Notes: a model not told the origin generated them from the sequence alone. A stretch of DNA of 64,000 nt from Camarhynchus parvulus (GCF_901933205.1 NC_044596.1:2110001-2174000), one strand, 5' to 3'; positions 12,101 to 21,154 are shown, counted from the first letter of the stretch. Translations and numbers: made by a program.

Positions 12101-15100
12101 TGGGCACTGCCAGGAATCCACAGCGGCTCTGGGCAGCCTGAGCCCTCTCACCTTGCCATCCATAGGCCTCGATGAGGAGCTGGGTGAAGGGGGCCATGAG
12201 GAAGGTCAGCCCCATGCCCGAGCGGGCCAGGGCGTTGCTGAGCCCCAGGCGAGCCCGGCAGCGCTTGGCTGTGACCACTGCAGCTGCCTGGTACAGACAG
12301 GCAAAGCCCAGCCCTGGGGAAGGGGAAATGGGAGTGAGAGAACCCATCAGGCAAAGCCCAGCCCTGGGGAAAGGGGGAAATGAGAATTAGGGGCTCCCAC
12401 CACAGAGAAACTCCCATCAGACAAAGGCCACCCCTGTGGGAAGGGGGAAAATGAGAGAAAGAAACTCCCACCCCAGAGAAACTCCATCCCTGAGGGAAGG
12501 GGGAAAACAAGAATAAGAGGCTCCCACCAGAAACTCCATCAGGCAAACCCTCTCCCTGAGGGAAGGGGGGAAAATAAGATTTAGAGGCTCCCACCACAGA
12601 GAAACTCCCATCAGACAAAGCTCATCCCTGAGAAAAGGGGGAAAATGGGAATAAGGGAGTCCCACCCCAGAGAAACTCCATCCCTGTGGGATGGGGGAAA
12701 ATAAGAATAAGAGGTTCCCACCACAGACTCCATCAGGCAAAGCCCCTGCCTGAGGGGAGGGGGAAAATGAGACTTAGAGGCTCCCACCACAGAGAAACTC
12801 CCATCAGGCAAAGCCCATCCCTGGGGAAGAGGAAAATGAGAATAAGGGGTCCCACCACAAAGACTCCATCCCTGTGGGAAGGGGGAAAATAAGAATATGA
12901 GACTCCCACCACAGAGAAACTCCCATCAGGCAAAGCCCATCCCTGTGGGAAAGGGGAAAATAAGGGACTCCCATCACAGAGAGATTTCCCCCCTGTGGGA
13001 AGGGGGAAAATGAAAATAAAAAGTTCCCACCAGAGAGAGATTCCATCAAGCAAAGCCCATCCCTGAGAGAAGGGGGAAATGAGAATTAGGGGGTCCCACC
13101 ACAGAGAGACTCCATCCCTGGGGAAGGGGGGAAATGAGAATAAAGGCTCCCACCACAGAGAGACTCGTGCTGCCCCATGGCAGAGATGTCTCTGACCCAG
13201 CCTTGGGAAAGCTCCAGAAACCCACCCCAGAGAGCTCCTCCTCAGAAACATCCACTGGGGCCAAGGGAAGCCACAAACCCCTTCCAGTCCCAAAAATGGG
13301 CTCCTGTGTGGGGTTCCATGTGCTGCTGTCCCAAGCTGGTTCTGCAGCAGAGGGGATTTCTGCTCTCACACTCAGGGCAGAGCGAGATTTTTGGGAGGGG
13401 TTTGGTGTCTGGGGGTTGGAGGCTCTGCCCTTTTATAGGGGATTTTTAAAGGCCAGGATCCGTGTAGGTCCAGGGAAAAAAAAATGAAGGTTGGTTGGGA
13501 CTGGGATGTTGAAACCGGTGTTTTATTCTGAGCATGAAGCTTTGGGAGTTCACACGGTAACAAAGGAGCTGGGGAGGCTTTGGCACTGAAGGTTCAAGGA
13601 AATACAGGATATCCTGAGGTGGAAGGGACCCACCAGGATCACATCCAACCAGGATCACATCCAACCAGGGTCACATCCAACCATGCACAGACCCCCCAAC
13701 AATCCCACCCTGGGCATCCCTGGCAGTGCTGCCCAAACACTCCTGGAGCTCTGGCAGCCTCGGGGCTGTGCCCATTCCCTGGGGAGCCTGGGCAGTGCCA
13801 GCACCCTCTGGGGATGAACCTTTCCTGAGGTCCAGCCTAAATCTCCCCTGACACAGCTTTTACATGAGTCTCTGATCCTCACACACCCAGGAGGGCCCAG
13901 GGCTGTGTTTGGGGGTACAGGGTGCCCCTGGCAGGGCAGGCAGTGCCCAGCACCCTCTGGGGGAAGAACCTTTCCTGAGATCCATCCCCACCCCCTGGCA
14001 CAGCTCCTTCCTTGGGTCCTGTCCCTGATCACCTCAGGCTCCTCCAGCTGAACCAACCCCCGCAGAACAAAACCCCCTTCCCCAGGTTTAAGGCTAAAGG
14101 AGCCGATTTCCTGCCCCTGCAGTAACCCATGCCCATCTCACCCAGCAGGAAGCCCATGGAGAAGCAGAGGAAGGGGACACTGGTGGCCTGGGTGCTGAGC
14201 AGGCAGCCCCCAGCCACCAGCCCAGCCCCAGCGCGCCCCCCAGGATGGAGGGACACAGCTCAGCCCTGGGACACAGCCCTGGGGACCCAGCGGGGACACA
14301 GTGGGGACACAGCTCAGCCCTGGGAGACAGCCAGCCTGGGGACACGCCCTGGGGCACAGCCCGGGGCAAGCTAGTCGGGGACACAGCTCAGCCCTGGGGA
14401 CACAGCACAGGGACACAGCCCTGGGGACACAGCCCTGGGGACACAGCCCTGGGGACACAGCCCTGGGGACACAGCTCAGCCCTGGGGACACAGCTCAGCC
14501 CTGGGACACAGCACAGGGGACACAGCTCAGCTGGACAGTACAGGGGGACACAGCACAGGGGACACAGCTCAGCCCTGGGGACACAGCTCAGCCCTGGGGA
14601 CACAGCACAGGGGACACAGCACAGCCCTGGGGACACAGCCCTGGGGACACAGCCCTGGGGACACAGCCCTGGGGACACAGCCCTGGGGACACAGCACAGC
14701 CCTGGGGACACAGCTCAGACCTGGGGACACAGCCCTGGGGACACAGCTCAGTACCGGGGACACAGCACAGGGGACACAGCTCAGCCCTGGGGACACAGCA
14801 CAGCCCTGGGGACACAGCACAGCCCTGGGGACACAGCACAGGGGACACAGCACAGCCCTGGGGACACAGCCCTGGGGACACAGCTCAGCCCTGGGGACAC
14901 AGCTCAGCCCTGGGGACACAGCTCAGTACAGGGGGACAAAGCACAGGGGACACAGCACAGGGGACACAGCTCAGTCCTGGGGATACAGACCTGGGGACAC
15001 AGCTCAGTACAGGGGACACAGTGTTTTGCAGAGATAATCAAAACTCCACAACTTTTGTGAAAGTTGTAAAGCCAGTGTGTGTGACAGCATTCACAGGGGT

Positions 15101-18100
15101 CCCAGAATGAGGGAAGAGAGGAGGATCTGACTCCATGTTTCACAAGGCTTGATTTATTATTTTATTATATATATTACATTAAAACTATACTAAAAGAATA
15201 GAAGAAAAGATTTCATCTCAGAAGGCTGGCTAAGAATAGAATAGAATGCCAAAGAATCATAACAAAGGCAGCTGTCTGGGACTCTGTCCAAGCCAGCTGG
15301 GCTATGATTGGCCATTAATTAGAAACATCCAACATGGGCCAATCACAGATGCACCTGTTGCATTCCACAGCAGCAGATAATTATTGTTTGCATTTTGTTC
15401 CTGAGGCCTCTCAGCTTCTCAGGAGGAAAAATCCTAAAGAAAGGATTTTTTATAAAAGATGTCTGCAACAGGGGTGTTTATTACAGCACTGGACGCGTGT
15501 GGGAATGGTTCCCCTGCACACGACATGGGTACTTCTGGGAACTTCAGGTCCTTTTTTATCCCCCTCTCAAATCCATATGCATACAATTTCACAATAGGTT
15601 CATACATATTCATTTTTATGAATTTCGCGTGACATTCGCTGCTAGTTCTTCTGTATCAGAAAGAATTCTTAGGTCAGGTTGAGCTGCTCTCACAGCAGTC
15701 TCTCTGTCTCTCCTCCCCTTGTGCAAGGGGCTAACAGCAGGTTTGTTAGCTAAAAGAGCAAGAAGAAGCTGAGAAATAAGAAGAAGCTGAGAAGTAAGAA
15801 GAAGCTGATAAAGAGCTCTCTCTAAGGCTGTAACTAAGGAGACTGAGAGAAGAAAAATAAGAAAACTTTGCAGCTAGACGAAGTATTTTTAGAAAGTTAG
15901 TTGAAGTTACTGTAACTTTTCACCAATAGTGTTATGTTAACTTACTGTAGCTAATAGTTAAAGTAAAAGAAGCATAAACAATTAAAAAGTGTATAAAAAA
16001 TCAGCTATGTTCAATAATAAAAAGTTGCCATCTAAGACTGCTTATAATCTCTGCTTTGTGTCGTAAGCACCTCAACAGCAACATCCCCTTATCTCTGTCC
16101 TTCACTGAAGCAGTTTCTCTGAGCTTAGGTTCTGCAGTCAGGCTAAACAGCTGTGTTTTCTAACCACAGACCCAACTCAAAAATGTACATTTCACCTAAA
16201 TCAAAATGGATTTCCCCCTTGGAAAATTTCCACTTTGCCTCAACAGGCTGCTCTGCCAGGGCTTGGGGACCTGCCTGGCACCACCGGGAAGCCTCAGGAG
16301 GCAGGAGGCTCCCAAAGCTTCCCAGTGGTCCCAGCCAGGGGATTGCATTTAGGGCATGCAGGGTAATGCGGACTTCAGCAGGAACTAAGAGGGTTTAACT
16401 CCTGTTTAAGGCTTTGAAGGCCTTAGGTTTAGGTAATCCTAAATTTCTTAGATGATGGGAAGGATTCTAGGGGAGACAGGAAGGAGGATGACGGACATGG
16501 TGGTGAAGATGGCAATGATGATGCTGGTTGGCTCATTAGTGTGACATTGTTTCATGTGGTTTGTGGTGAGTGGGGGTGTCACAGACATCTCTTATGGAAA
16601 ATGGATTCTTTCTTTAGGATTTTTCCTCCTGAGAAGCTGAGAGGCCTCAGGAACAAAATGTAAACAATGGTTATCTGCTGCTGTGGAATGCAACAGGTGC
16701 ATCTGTGATTGGTCTCATGTTGTTGTTTCTAATTAATGGCCAATCACAGTCAGCTGGCTCAGACAGAGAGTCCAAGCCACAAACCTTTGTTATCATTCTT
16801 TGCTATTCTATTCTCAGCTAGCCTTCTGATGAAATCCTTGCTTCTATTCTTTTAGTACAGTTTTAATGTAATATATATCATAAAATAATAAATCAAGCCT
16901 TCTGAAACATGGAGTCATCCTCATCTCTTCCCTCATCCTCAGACCCCTGGGAACACGGTCACATGGGGGGAGTGTAATTGTTGTGCAGTATTCCAGACAC
17001 AGGTAAAAGAACAGGCTCAGCAGGGAAAGGAGGGAGGTCAGTGTGGCTGCTGGGGCTGTGTCTTGCTTAGTCAGTTCTGGAATGAGAAGTGATTTGGGCA
17101 GGAATCCTGTCAGGGGCTGTGCGAGGGGTTCATGCTCAGCAGAGAGGCTTTGTCTGTGCCCTGAGCTCGGGGAGTGGGGCAGGGAAGGAGGCAAAGCCCA
17201 AAGGTTCAGCTCTCCTGAGCCTCCTTCCTCAGTCACACCATGCCCAGCAGCTCCAAGGTGTGCCACAGCCGGGACAAGAGTGTTGTTTGCTCTGGAGCTG
17301 TACAATAAACCTACAGTGAAGTTCAGGGCATCCCAGAATAATCTGGGTTGGAAGAGACCATAAAGCTCATCCAGTCCCACCCCTGCCAAGGGCAAAGACA
17401 CCTTCACTATCTCAGGCTACTCCAAGCCCTGTCCAGCCTGGCCTTGGACACTTCCAGGGATCCAGGGGGAGCCCCAGCTGCTCTGGGCACCCTGTGCCAG
17501 GGCCTGCCCACCCTCTCAAGGAAGGATTTCTTCCAATAAACCTGAATTTCCCTTTTTTTCAGTTGAATCCATTCCCCTTTGTCCTGTCAATCCAATTCCT
17601 GATGAAGAGTCCCTCCTGGTCCTCGTTCAAGGGAAGGATTCCCTCACAGGGAAGGATTTCTTCCCAATTTCCAATTTTTTTCCCACTATCCATCTGAGCA
17701 TCCCAGTGTTTAGAGCCCATTCCTGCTCAGAGCCGTGTGGGTGCCAGCCCATGCCCAGTTTGGAGCAGTCTGGGATGGGAATGGGATGGGAATGGGGATG
17801 GGGATGGCATGGGAATGGGATGGGATGGGATGGGATGGGATGGGATGGGATGGGATGGGATGGGATGGGATGGGGATGGGATGGGATGGGGATGGGATGG
17901 GATGGGATGGGATGGGATGGGATGGGATGGGATGGGATGGGATGGGATGGGATGGGATGGGATGGGATGGGATGGGAATGGGATGGGATGGGATGGGATG
18001 GGGATGCACAGAGCCCCCTCAGTGCCCTGGGACAGGAGCTCACCTCCCAGGAAGCGCAGGGAGGACATGATGGAGCCGATCCAGCTGAGCTGCTCTGAGG

Positions 18101-20344
18101 ATCCCCCCATCTCCTCTCGGAAAGCCACGAAGAAAATCCCAAAGGTCTTGAGCGTCCCCATCACGAGCACATTGACCTGGGATGAGAGGGGGTGGAGGGG
18201 AGGTGCCACAGGGCATCAGGAGGGAGGGAAAGCTTTTCCTTCTGCTGATTTTGGGGTGGTGTGGGACAAACAAATGGGGACACTTGAGCTGGTGTTGGGA
18301 AATGTCAGCAGAGTGGTCTGGTCGTGGCCATGCTGCAGTTTGGCCTCAGAAAACCCTTTGCAAACTGATTTACCAAAGGAAAGGAGCAAGGTTTCCCTCC
18401 CTTTCCTTTTCCCTTCCTTTCCCCTTTCCTTTCCCTTTCCCTGTCCCTTTCCCCTTCTCCTTTCCTTTTCCCTTTCCCTTCCCCTTTCCCCTTCCCTTTC
18501 CCTTTCCTTTTCCCTTTCCCCTTTCCTTTCCCTTTCCCTGTCCCTTTCCCCTTCTCCTTTCCTTTTCCCTTTCCCTTCCCCTTTCCCCTTCCCTTTCCCT
18601 TTCCTTTTCCCTTTCCCTCCCATCCTAGAGCTCTGTTTTCATAGGATGCTTTTACCTTTGAAGCCACTGTTTAGTACTGCAGCAATGGTCAAATGGATCA
18701 GTTCGGAGATCACTGGGAGGTGATGAGGGGATGAGAGCAGCAGGGATGGACATTAACAGGGGCAGTTTCCCAGGATTTCTCTGCCACAGGGGCAAAGGAC
18801 AGACAGTTTGTGTCCTGAATTTTAACTGCTGTTGTCTCCCTGCTGGCAGGTGGTTAATGATTGGCAGTGAGTTACTCGGGGTGGGTTTGAAGGGAGGAAA
18901 GCTCTCCTAGCTTGGGGCATGGTGCCTTTTTACAGTTGGACTCAGCGACCTTAAAGGTCTTCTCCAAGCTTCACAATTCCTCGTTTCCTCACTGGTGGGA
19001 AGATAAAGCCTGGGGCACAGAGAATTGGTGCCTTTAAGGGGTGTTGAGGTGCCAGGTCCTCCCAGAGAGCGCCCAAGTGCTGCTCCCAGTCAGTCCCTCA
19101 TTGCCCGAGGTGGGATCATACACTTGCTGAGGGGACAGGACACTCCTTTGGGGTTTGACACCCTTTTGGGGTTTGACACCCTTTTGGGGTTTGACACTTC
19201 TTTGGGGTGATGTGTTTGACCAGGGGAAAAGCCGTCCTGGCAAGGGGACCCTCCTGTCCATCACTGAAGTGTTTGCAGGGGGAATTCCACAGGGAATGGC
19301 GTGGCTGGGGGGTGCCCTGGGATGGCTGGGGTCAGCCTGTCCTTTGCTGGGGTCACTCTGTCCTGTGCTGGGGTCACTCTGTCCTGTGCTGGGGTCAGTC
19401 TGTCCTGTGCTGGGGTCACTCTGTCCTGTGCTGGGGTCAGCCTGTCCTGGAGATCCCCCTGCCCAGCCCCAGCCCCGGGAGGGTTTGGATCATTCCCCAC
19501 TCACCAGGAAGAAGTGAAACACCACTCCCCACGCCCACCCTGCTCCTGCTGCTCCTGAGCCTCGGCTCTTCCTGGCTGACGGAGCCTCGGGAGCCTCCAG
19601 CTCCTCATCCTCCTTCCCCTCTCCTGCTGGTGAGAGCGTCAGGACACGTGAACACCTTCCACTGCTCCTGTTCCCACTCCCAGCCATTCCCAACCATTCC
19701 AAACCATTCCAAATCACCACTCCCAACCATTCCCAGCCATTCCCAACCATTCCAAACCATTCTAAACCATTCCAAACCATTCCCAACCATTCCAATCACC
19801 ATTCCCAACCATTCCAAACCATTCCAAACCATTCCCAACCATTTCCAACCACTCCCAACCATTCCCAACCATTGCCCACCCATTCCAAACCATTCCAAAC
19901 CATTCCCAACCATTCCAAACCATTCCCAACCACTCCCAACCACTCCCAACCATCCCACCCATTCCCAACCATGCCCTGGAGCCCCGGGGCTGTGCTGGAG
20001 CAGACCCCACACCCTGCACTCACTTGGGTCATGCTACCACCAGACTTTCTGACTATTCCAATTATTCCTGTCTGAAAACAGTTCAATATTCTTTCTCAAT
20101 CCCACTGAATCACTGTAACCACTTCAGCTTTAAGTGCCTTAGTACTGCTTTGGCAGTTTGGGCTGTGCCAGAAGCCCGGGGGTCACTCACAGCTCTCTGC
20201 CAGCTCTCCCACTGCAGTTTTCTCTGCTCCCATCCTCTCACCCACCCCGTGCCCCGTGGCAGAGGCAGGATCCTGCCCGAGGCAGCAGCTACACCCTGCA
20301 GCACCTGCGGTGATGAACTGGAACTTTTCCTTACCGCCTGGCAT
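3020..20344 (-). CDS. SLC16A4: SLC16A4 (MCT5-like monocarboxylate transporter family), eight coding exons, 3' end outside window
   Basis: Join, in transcript order: 20344-20335, 19626-19505, 18176-18044, 14258-14142, 12313-12152, 10811-10275, 5053-4842, 3113-3020. Every junction is GT-AG and all phases agree (1,0,1,1,1,1,0,1), giving about 462 residues before a missing last exon. Family features: the [12 protein letters not shown] segment (TM1), the conserved run [36 protein letters not shown] (TM5 region), a large hydrophilic loop between TM6 and TM7, then [19 protein letters not shown] (TM7), and TM8-TM11. Known family: plasma-membrane 12-TM carriers of the major facilitator superfamily; the MCT5 substrate is not well defined. 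Residues follow mammalian SLC16A4 more closely than other MCTs I can recall, and the LAMTOR5 neighbour agrees. Oddity: exon 4 is about 9 codons short where it meets a minisatellite. The final TM12/C-terminal exon was not found in 1-3019 and probably lies to the left. Confidence 0.88.
3243..3745. repeat. duplicated block plus CR1 end, second copy at 11345-11700
   Basis: CTGCAGCTTTGGAAGGGCTT through GAGAGAAATGCCAAATTC is almost identical at 11345-11530. Both copies then run into the same CR1 3' end (TGGTTTGGGTTGGAAAGG). Confidence 0.85.
3745..4080. repeat. minisatellite grown inside a CR1 fragment
   Basis: Six to seven units of roughly 45-60 bases around TTTAGCTCTGGAAGGGGCTC and GATCTCCTGGATCCC, derived from the CR1 segment that normally occurs once. 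Confidence 0.7.
4120..4800. repeat. minisatellite next to SLC16A4 exon 7 donor
   Basis: Irregular units of about 20-30 bases around GGTTCTGGGTGTCCCAGG and TGATTCTGGGATGG, more than 25 copies. Confidence 0.85.
4842..5053 (-). CDS. SLC16A4: SLC16A4 exon 7 (TM8-TM10)
   Basis: Encodes [34 protein letters not shown] and [13 protein letters not shown]. Acceptor CCCCAG|GC, donor GTGCTG|GTGAGT, 212 bases. A GGTTCTGGGTGTCCCAGG array starts about 45 bases past the donor. Confidence 0.95.
5110..7990. repeat. AT-rich satellite-like block, about 2.9 kb, in SLC16A4 intron 7
   Basis: Nearly free of G and C. Repeats of about 150-190 bases with landmarks TTATTACTTCATATA, TTGGCTATATTTTATAG, TTATTTGTAGTATATG and TGAAATTCTATTATTTCTAG, more than ten copies up to 7280. 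Beyond that simple AT repeats. Confidence 0.85.
7345..7512. repeat. large AT palindrome: (ATAAT)n followed by (ATTAT)n
   Basis: About 90 bases of a 5-base repeat reading ATAAT switch near 7435 to about 75 bases of its complement ATTAT, making an inverted repeat with almost no spacer. Confidence 0.85.
8690..9975. repeat. G/T-rich minisatellite in SLC16A4 intron 7
   Basis: About 20 units of 40-70 bases around CCTTAAAACCAGGCATGGG and TTTGGGTTTTGGGGAGTGTG, with a recurrent longer unit holding CCAAATCCAAATGCCTGGAT. Confidence 0.9.
10275..10811 (-). CDS. SLC16A4: SLC16A4 exon 6 (TM6, central loop, TM7-TM8)
   Basis: 537 bases, the large internal exon typical of MCT genes. Starts [19 protein letters not shown] (TM6), runs through a poorly conserved Ser/Pro/Glu-rich cytoplasmic loop of about 90 residues, then [15 protein letters not shown] and [13 protein letters not shown], ending YLIAVAG. 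Acceptor CCTCAG|GT, donor GCTG|GTAGGC. Confidence 0.95.
11345..12140. repeat. chimeric repeat: 3.24-kb-type block joined to 0.86-kb-type block
   Basis: 11345-11690 matches 3243-3590; 11704-12110 matches 863-1284 and 1285-1740. The junction GGGGCAGCCACAGGGGAACT is the same as at 1272-1291. Contains two CR1 ends (11575-11705 and about 11985-12140). Confidence 0.8.
12152..12313 (-). CDS. SLC16A4: SLC16A4 exon 5 (TM4-TM5)
   Basis: Encodes [18 protein letters not shown], then [20 protein letters not shown] and AYGWQG. Acceptor TTCCCCAG|GG, donor CAAG|GTGAGA, 162 bases. The acceptor region is repeated many times in the adjoining intron (12320-13180). Confidence 0.95.
12320..13180. repeat. minisatellite containing copies of the SLC16A4 exon 5 acceptor
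   Basis: About 12-14 units of 45-70 bases: CATCAGGCAAAGCCCATCCC, GGGAAGGGGGAAAATGAGAA, CTCCCACCACAGAGAAACTC. The first unit overlaps the true start of exon 5 (12303-12320). Confidence 0.9.
13590..14055 (-). mobile_element. CR1 LINE fragment with internal duplications
   Basis: GGATATCCTGAGGTGGAAGG, then CACCCTGGGCATCCCTGGCA, CCCATTCCCTGGGGAGCCTG and TGGGGATGAACCTTTCCTGA: a CR1 subtype also seen at 37395-37830. The last 100 bases occur twice. Confidence 0.65.
14142..14258 (-). CDS. SLC16A4: SLC16A4 exon 4, 5' end uncertain and apparently shortened
   Basis: Recognisable from [13 protein letters not shown] through [16 protein letters not shown] (TM2-TM3), donor GG|GTGAGA. In mammals about 16 residues (PLVAIICDILGEKTTS) precede the matched part; here only about seven codons fit before an in-frame stop at 14260-14262. 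The only phase-compatible acceptor seen is CTGAG|CTGTGTCC at 14258. That sequence is itself part of the GGGACACAGC minisatellite covering 14240-15021. Confidence 0.6.
14240..15021. repeat. GGGGACACAGCCCT minisatellite abutting SLC16A4 exon 4
   Basis: About 50 units of 15-20 bases (GGGGACACAGCTCAGCCCT / GGGGACACAGCCCT / GGGGACACAGCACA). Begins within the proposed start of exon 4 and ends at an LTR (15022). Confidence 0.95.
15080..15470 (-). mobile_element. solo LTR (family A), nested in family C
   Basis: Plus strand begins TGTGACAGCATTCACAGG and ends AAAAGATGTCTGCAACA. Landmarks shared with six other copies: GCCATTAATTAGAAACA, GTTGCATTCCACAGCAGCAG, CTGAGGCCTCTCAGCTTCTC. In the family C copy at 52.6 kb this site is unoccupied. 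Confidence 0.88.
15720..16083 (+). mobile_element. solo LTR (family B), nested in family C, 6-bp target duplication
   Basis: TGTGCAAGGGGC...CAGCAACA, 364 bases, flanked on both sides by TCCCCT (15714-15719 and 16084-16089). AATAAA near 16015. The equivalent site at 52.33 kb is empty. Six-base duplications are usual for ERVK-type integrases. Confidence 0.88.
16577..16962 (+). mobile_element. solo LTR (family A), target duplication TGGGGG
   Basis: TGTCACAGACATCTC...AACACGGTCACA, 386 bases, flanked by TGGGGG at 16571-16576 and 16963-16968. Lies in SLC16A4 intron 3. Confidence 0.92.
17335..17640 (-). mobile_element. CR1 LINE 3' fragment
   Basis: CCCAGAATAATCTGGGTTGG, CTGCCAAGGGCAAAGACACC, CCAGCCTGGCCTTGGACACT, CTCAAGGAAGGATTTCTTCC in CR1 order, antisense on plus. 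Confidence 0.85.
17773..18005. repeat. (TGGGA)n microsatellite beside SLC16A4 exon 3
   Basis: About 45 copies of GGGAT/TGGGA with few interruptions, ending about 38 bases from the exon 3 donor. Runs of three G at five-base spacing could form G-quadruplexes. Confidence 0.97.
18044..18176 (-). CDS. SLC16A4: SLC16A4 exon 3 (TM1-TM2 loop)
   Basis: Encodes [19 protein letters not shown], then the [14 protein letters not shown] motif, ending in SLRFLGG. Acceptor CCCAG|GTC, donor GAG|GTGAGC, 133 bases. Just downstream in the transcript lies a long (TGGGA)n array. Confidence 0.93.
18386..18625. repeat. 240-bp polypyrimidine tract with internal duplication
   Basis: Almost pure C/T on plus (CCCTTTCC motifs). 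A block of about 90-110 bases occurs twice (about 18421-18510 and 18527-18617). Homopurine on the coding strand of SLC16A4 intron 2. Confidence 0.95.
19143..19207. repeat. short minisatellite, 17-bp unit
   Basis: Four copies of TTTTGGGGTTTGACACC. Confidence 0.9.
19325..19450. repeat. minisatellite, 21-bp unit
   Basis: Six copies of CTGTCCTGTGCTGGGGTCACT, 50 bases downstream (transcript sense) of exon 2. Confidence 0.95.
19505..19626 (-). CDS. SLC16A4: SLC16A4 exon 2 (acidic N-tail and TM1 start)
   Basis: Acidic cytoplasmic tail ([11 protein letters not shown]) followed by [14 protein letters not shown], equivalent to the DGGWGWMIVIHFFL start of TM1 in mammals. Donor CTG|GTGAGT. The acceptor is a CAGCAG tandem, so a three-base shift of the start is possible. 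Confidence 0.85.
19672..19975. repeat. CCATTCCCAA minisatellite in SLC16A4 intron 1
   Basis: About 30 units of 10 bases, CCATTCCCAA / CCATTCCAAA. Starts about 46 bases upstream (transcript sense) of exon 2. Confidence 0.95.
20335..20344 (-). CDS. SLC16A4: SLC16A4 exon 1 (start codon, 10 coding bases)
   Basis: ATG CCA GGC G followed by donor GTAAGG. The phase (1) fits the acceptor of exon 2, giving an N-terminus [12 protein letters not shown]. Chosen because exon 2 has no credible in-frame ATG of its own: upstream of it the frame only runs into a CCATT-type tandem array. No transcript evidence is available. Confidence 0.6.
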
Positions 20345-20394
20345 GCTGGAGAATCCTCCCCGGGACTGTCGACAGCAAAGAGGAATCTCTTCAG

Positions 20395-20525
20395 AGCTGC
20401 TTCAGTCTCTTCAGAGCCTCTTCAATGTCTTCAGAGCTTCTTCAATGTCTTCAGAGCTTCTTCAATATCTTCAGAGCTTCTTCAAAATCTTCAGAGCTTC
20501 TTCAAAATCTTCGGAGCTTCTTCAT
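20395..20525. repeat. minisatellite, 20-bp unit, in SLC16A4 5' UTR region
   Basis: About seven copies of CTTCAGAGCTTCTTCAATGT just upstream of the start codon at 20344. Confidence 0.9.
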
Positions 20526-20589
20526 CTGCCCCAGAGATTAAATCCCCCTTTGCTGACCTGGCAGCCCAGATTCTGCTCCTTCATTCCCA

Positions 20590-20960
20590 TGCGCTGAGGA
20601 TGAGGATGATGGTGCCGGTGCTGAGCGGGACACGGAGCCTGGCAAGCGCTGGGGGGACGGACCCATCCTCCTCCTCCTCCTCTTCCTCCTCCTCCTCCTC
20701 CTCTCTGGAGGCAGAGCTCGGCTTGCGAGGCCCCAAGGCCGGCAGTCCCTCCCCTTGCGCAGCTGGGAACAGGAAACCCGGGGCGTTCGGAGCAGAAATC
20801 CTGTTGGGAAGGAAAAGGAGGGGGAGCCTGCAAAGTTCTGAGCGCGGGGAAAGCTCCGGATCCCGGCCGAGCAGAGCCCTGTCCCTGCCTGTCCTGGCCG
20901 GGAGCAGCATCACTGAGCGGGGACAGGATGGAAAACTGAGCGTGCTGCAGCCCCGCGGTT
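20590..20960 (-). promoter_or_regulatory. SLC16A4: GC-rich candidate promoter / 5' UTR of SLC16A4
   Basis: GC- and CpG-rich stretch upstream of the proposed SLC16A4 start codon, with a (TCC)n run at 20668-20703. No TATA box is evident. An LTR begins at 20967, directly at the upstream edge. Assignment is inferred from position and composition. Confidence 0.35.
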
Positions 20961-21154
20961 TGGCTCTGTGAAAAATATGTATTTTGTGATTGGCTTTTCA
21001 CAAAGATTAAAATGAATATTGTATGTGTTGTATTAGAAAGTGATGCTGTATTAATTCTCTTAAGTAGCATGTTAAATATAGTTTTAGGTTGTCAGAAATG
21101 TTGAAATAGAAACTGTGCTATGTAGGATATTTTTCTTTAATGTATCTTGACATT

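Larger units (their letters stand above)
15022..16245 (+). mobile_element. solo LTR (family C), carrying two younger LTRs
   Basis: TGTTTTGCAGAG at the start, CCTCAACA at the end. Without its two insertions it is about 469 bases and matches 52191-52670 (reverse strand), including GGGAATGGTTCCCCT, CATATGCATACAATTTCACA and AAAATGTACATTTCACCTAA. No clear target duplication, perhaps because the left side is a minisatellite. Confidence 0.75.

Noticed and set aside
14245..15110. About 270-codon frames reading [14 protein letters not shown] repeats
   Set aside because: Translation of a minisatellite; open on both strands and in several frames.
17727..18209. Long open frames through the (TGGGA)n array on both strands
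   Set aside because: A 5-base repeat without stop codons is open in several frames; only the exon 3 portion of the minus strand is coding.
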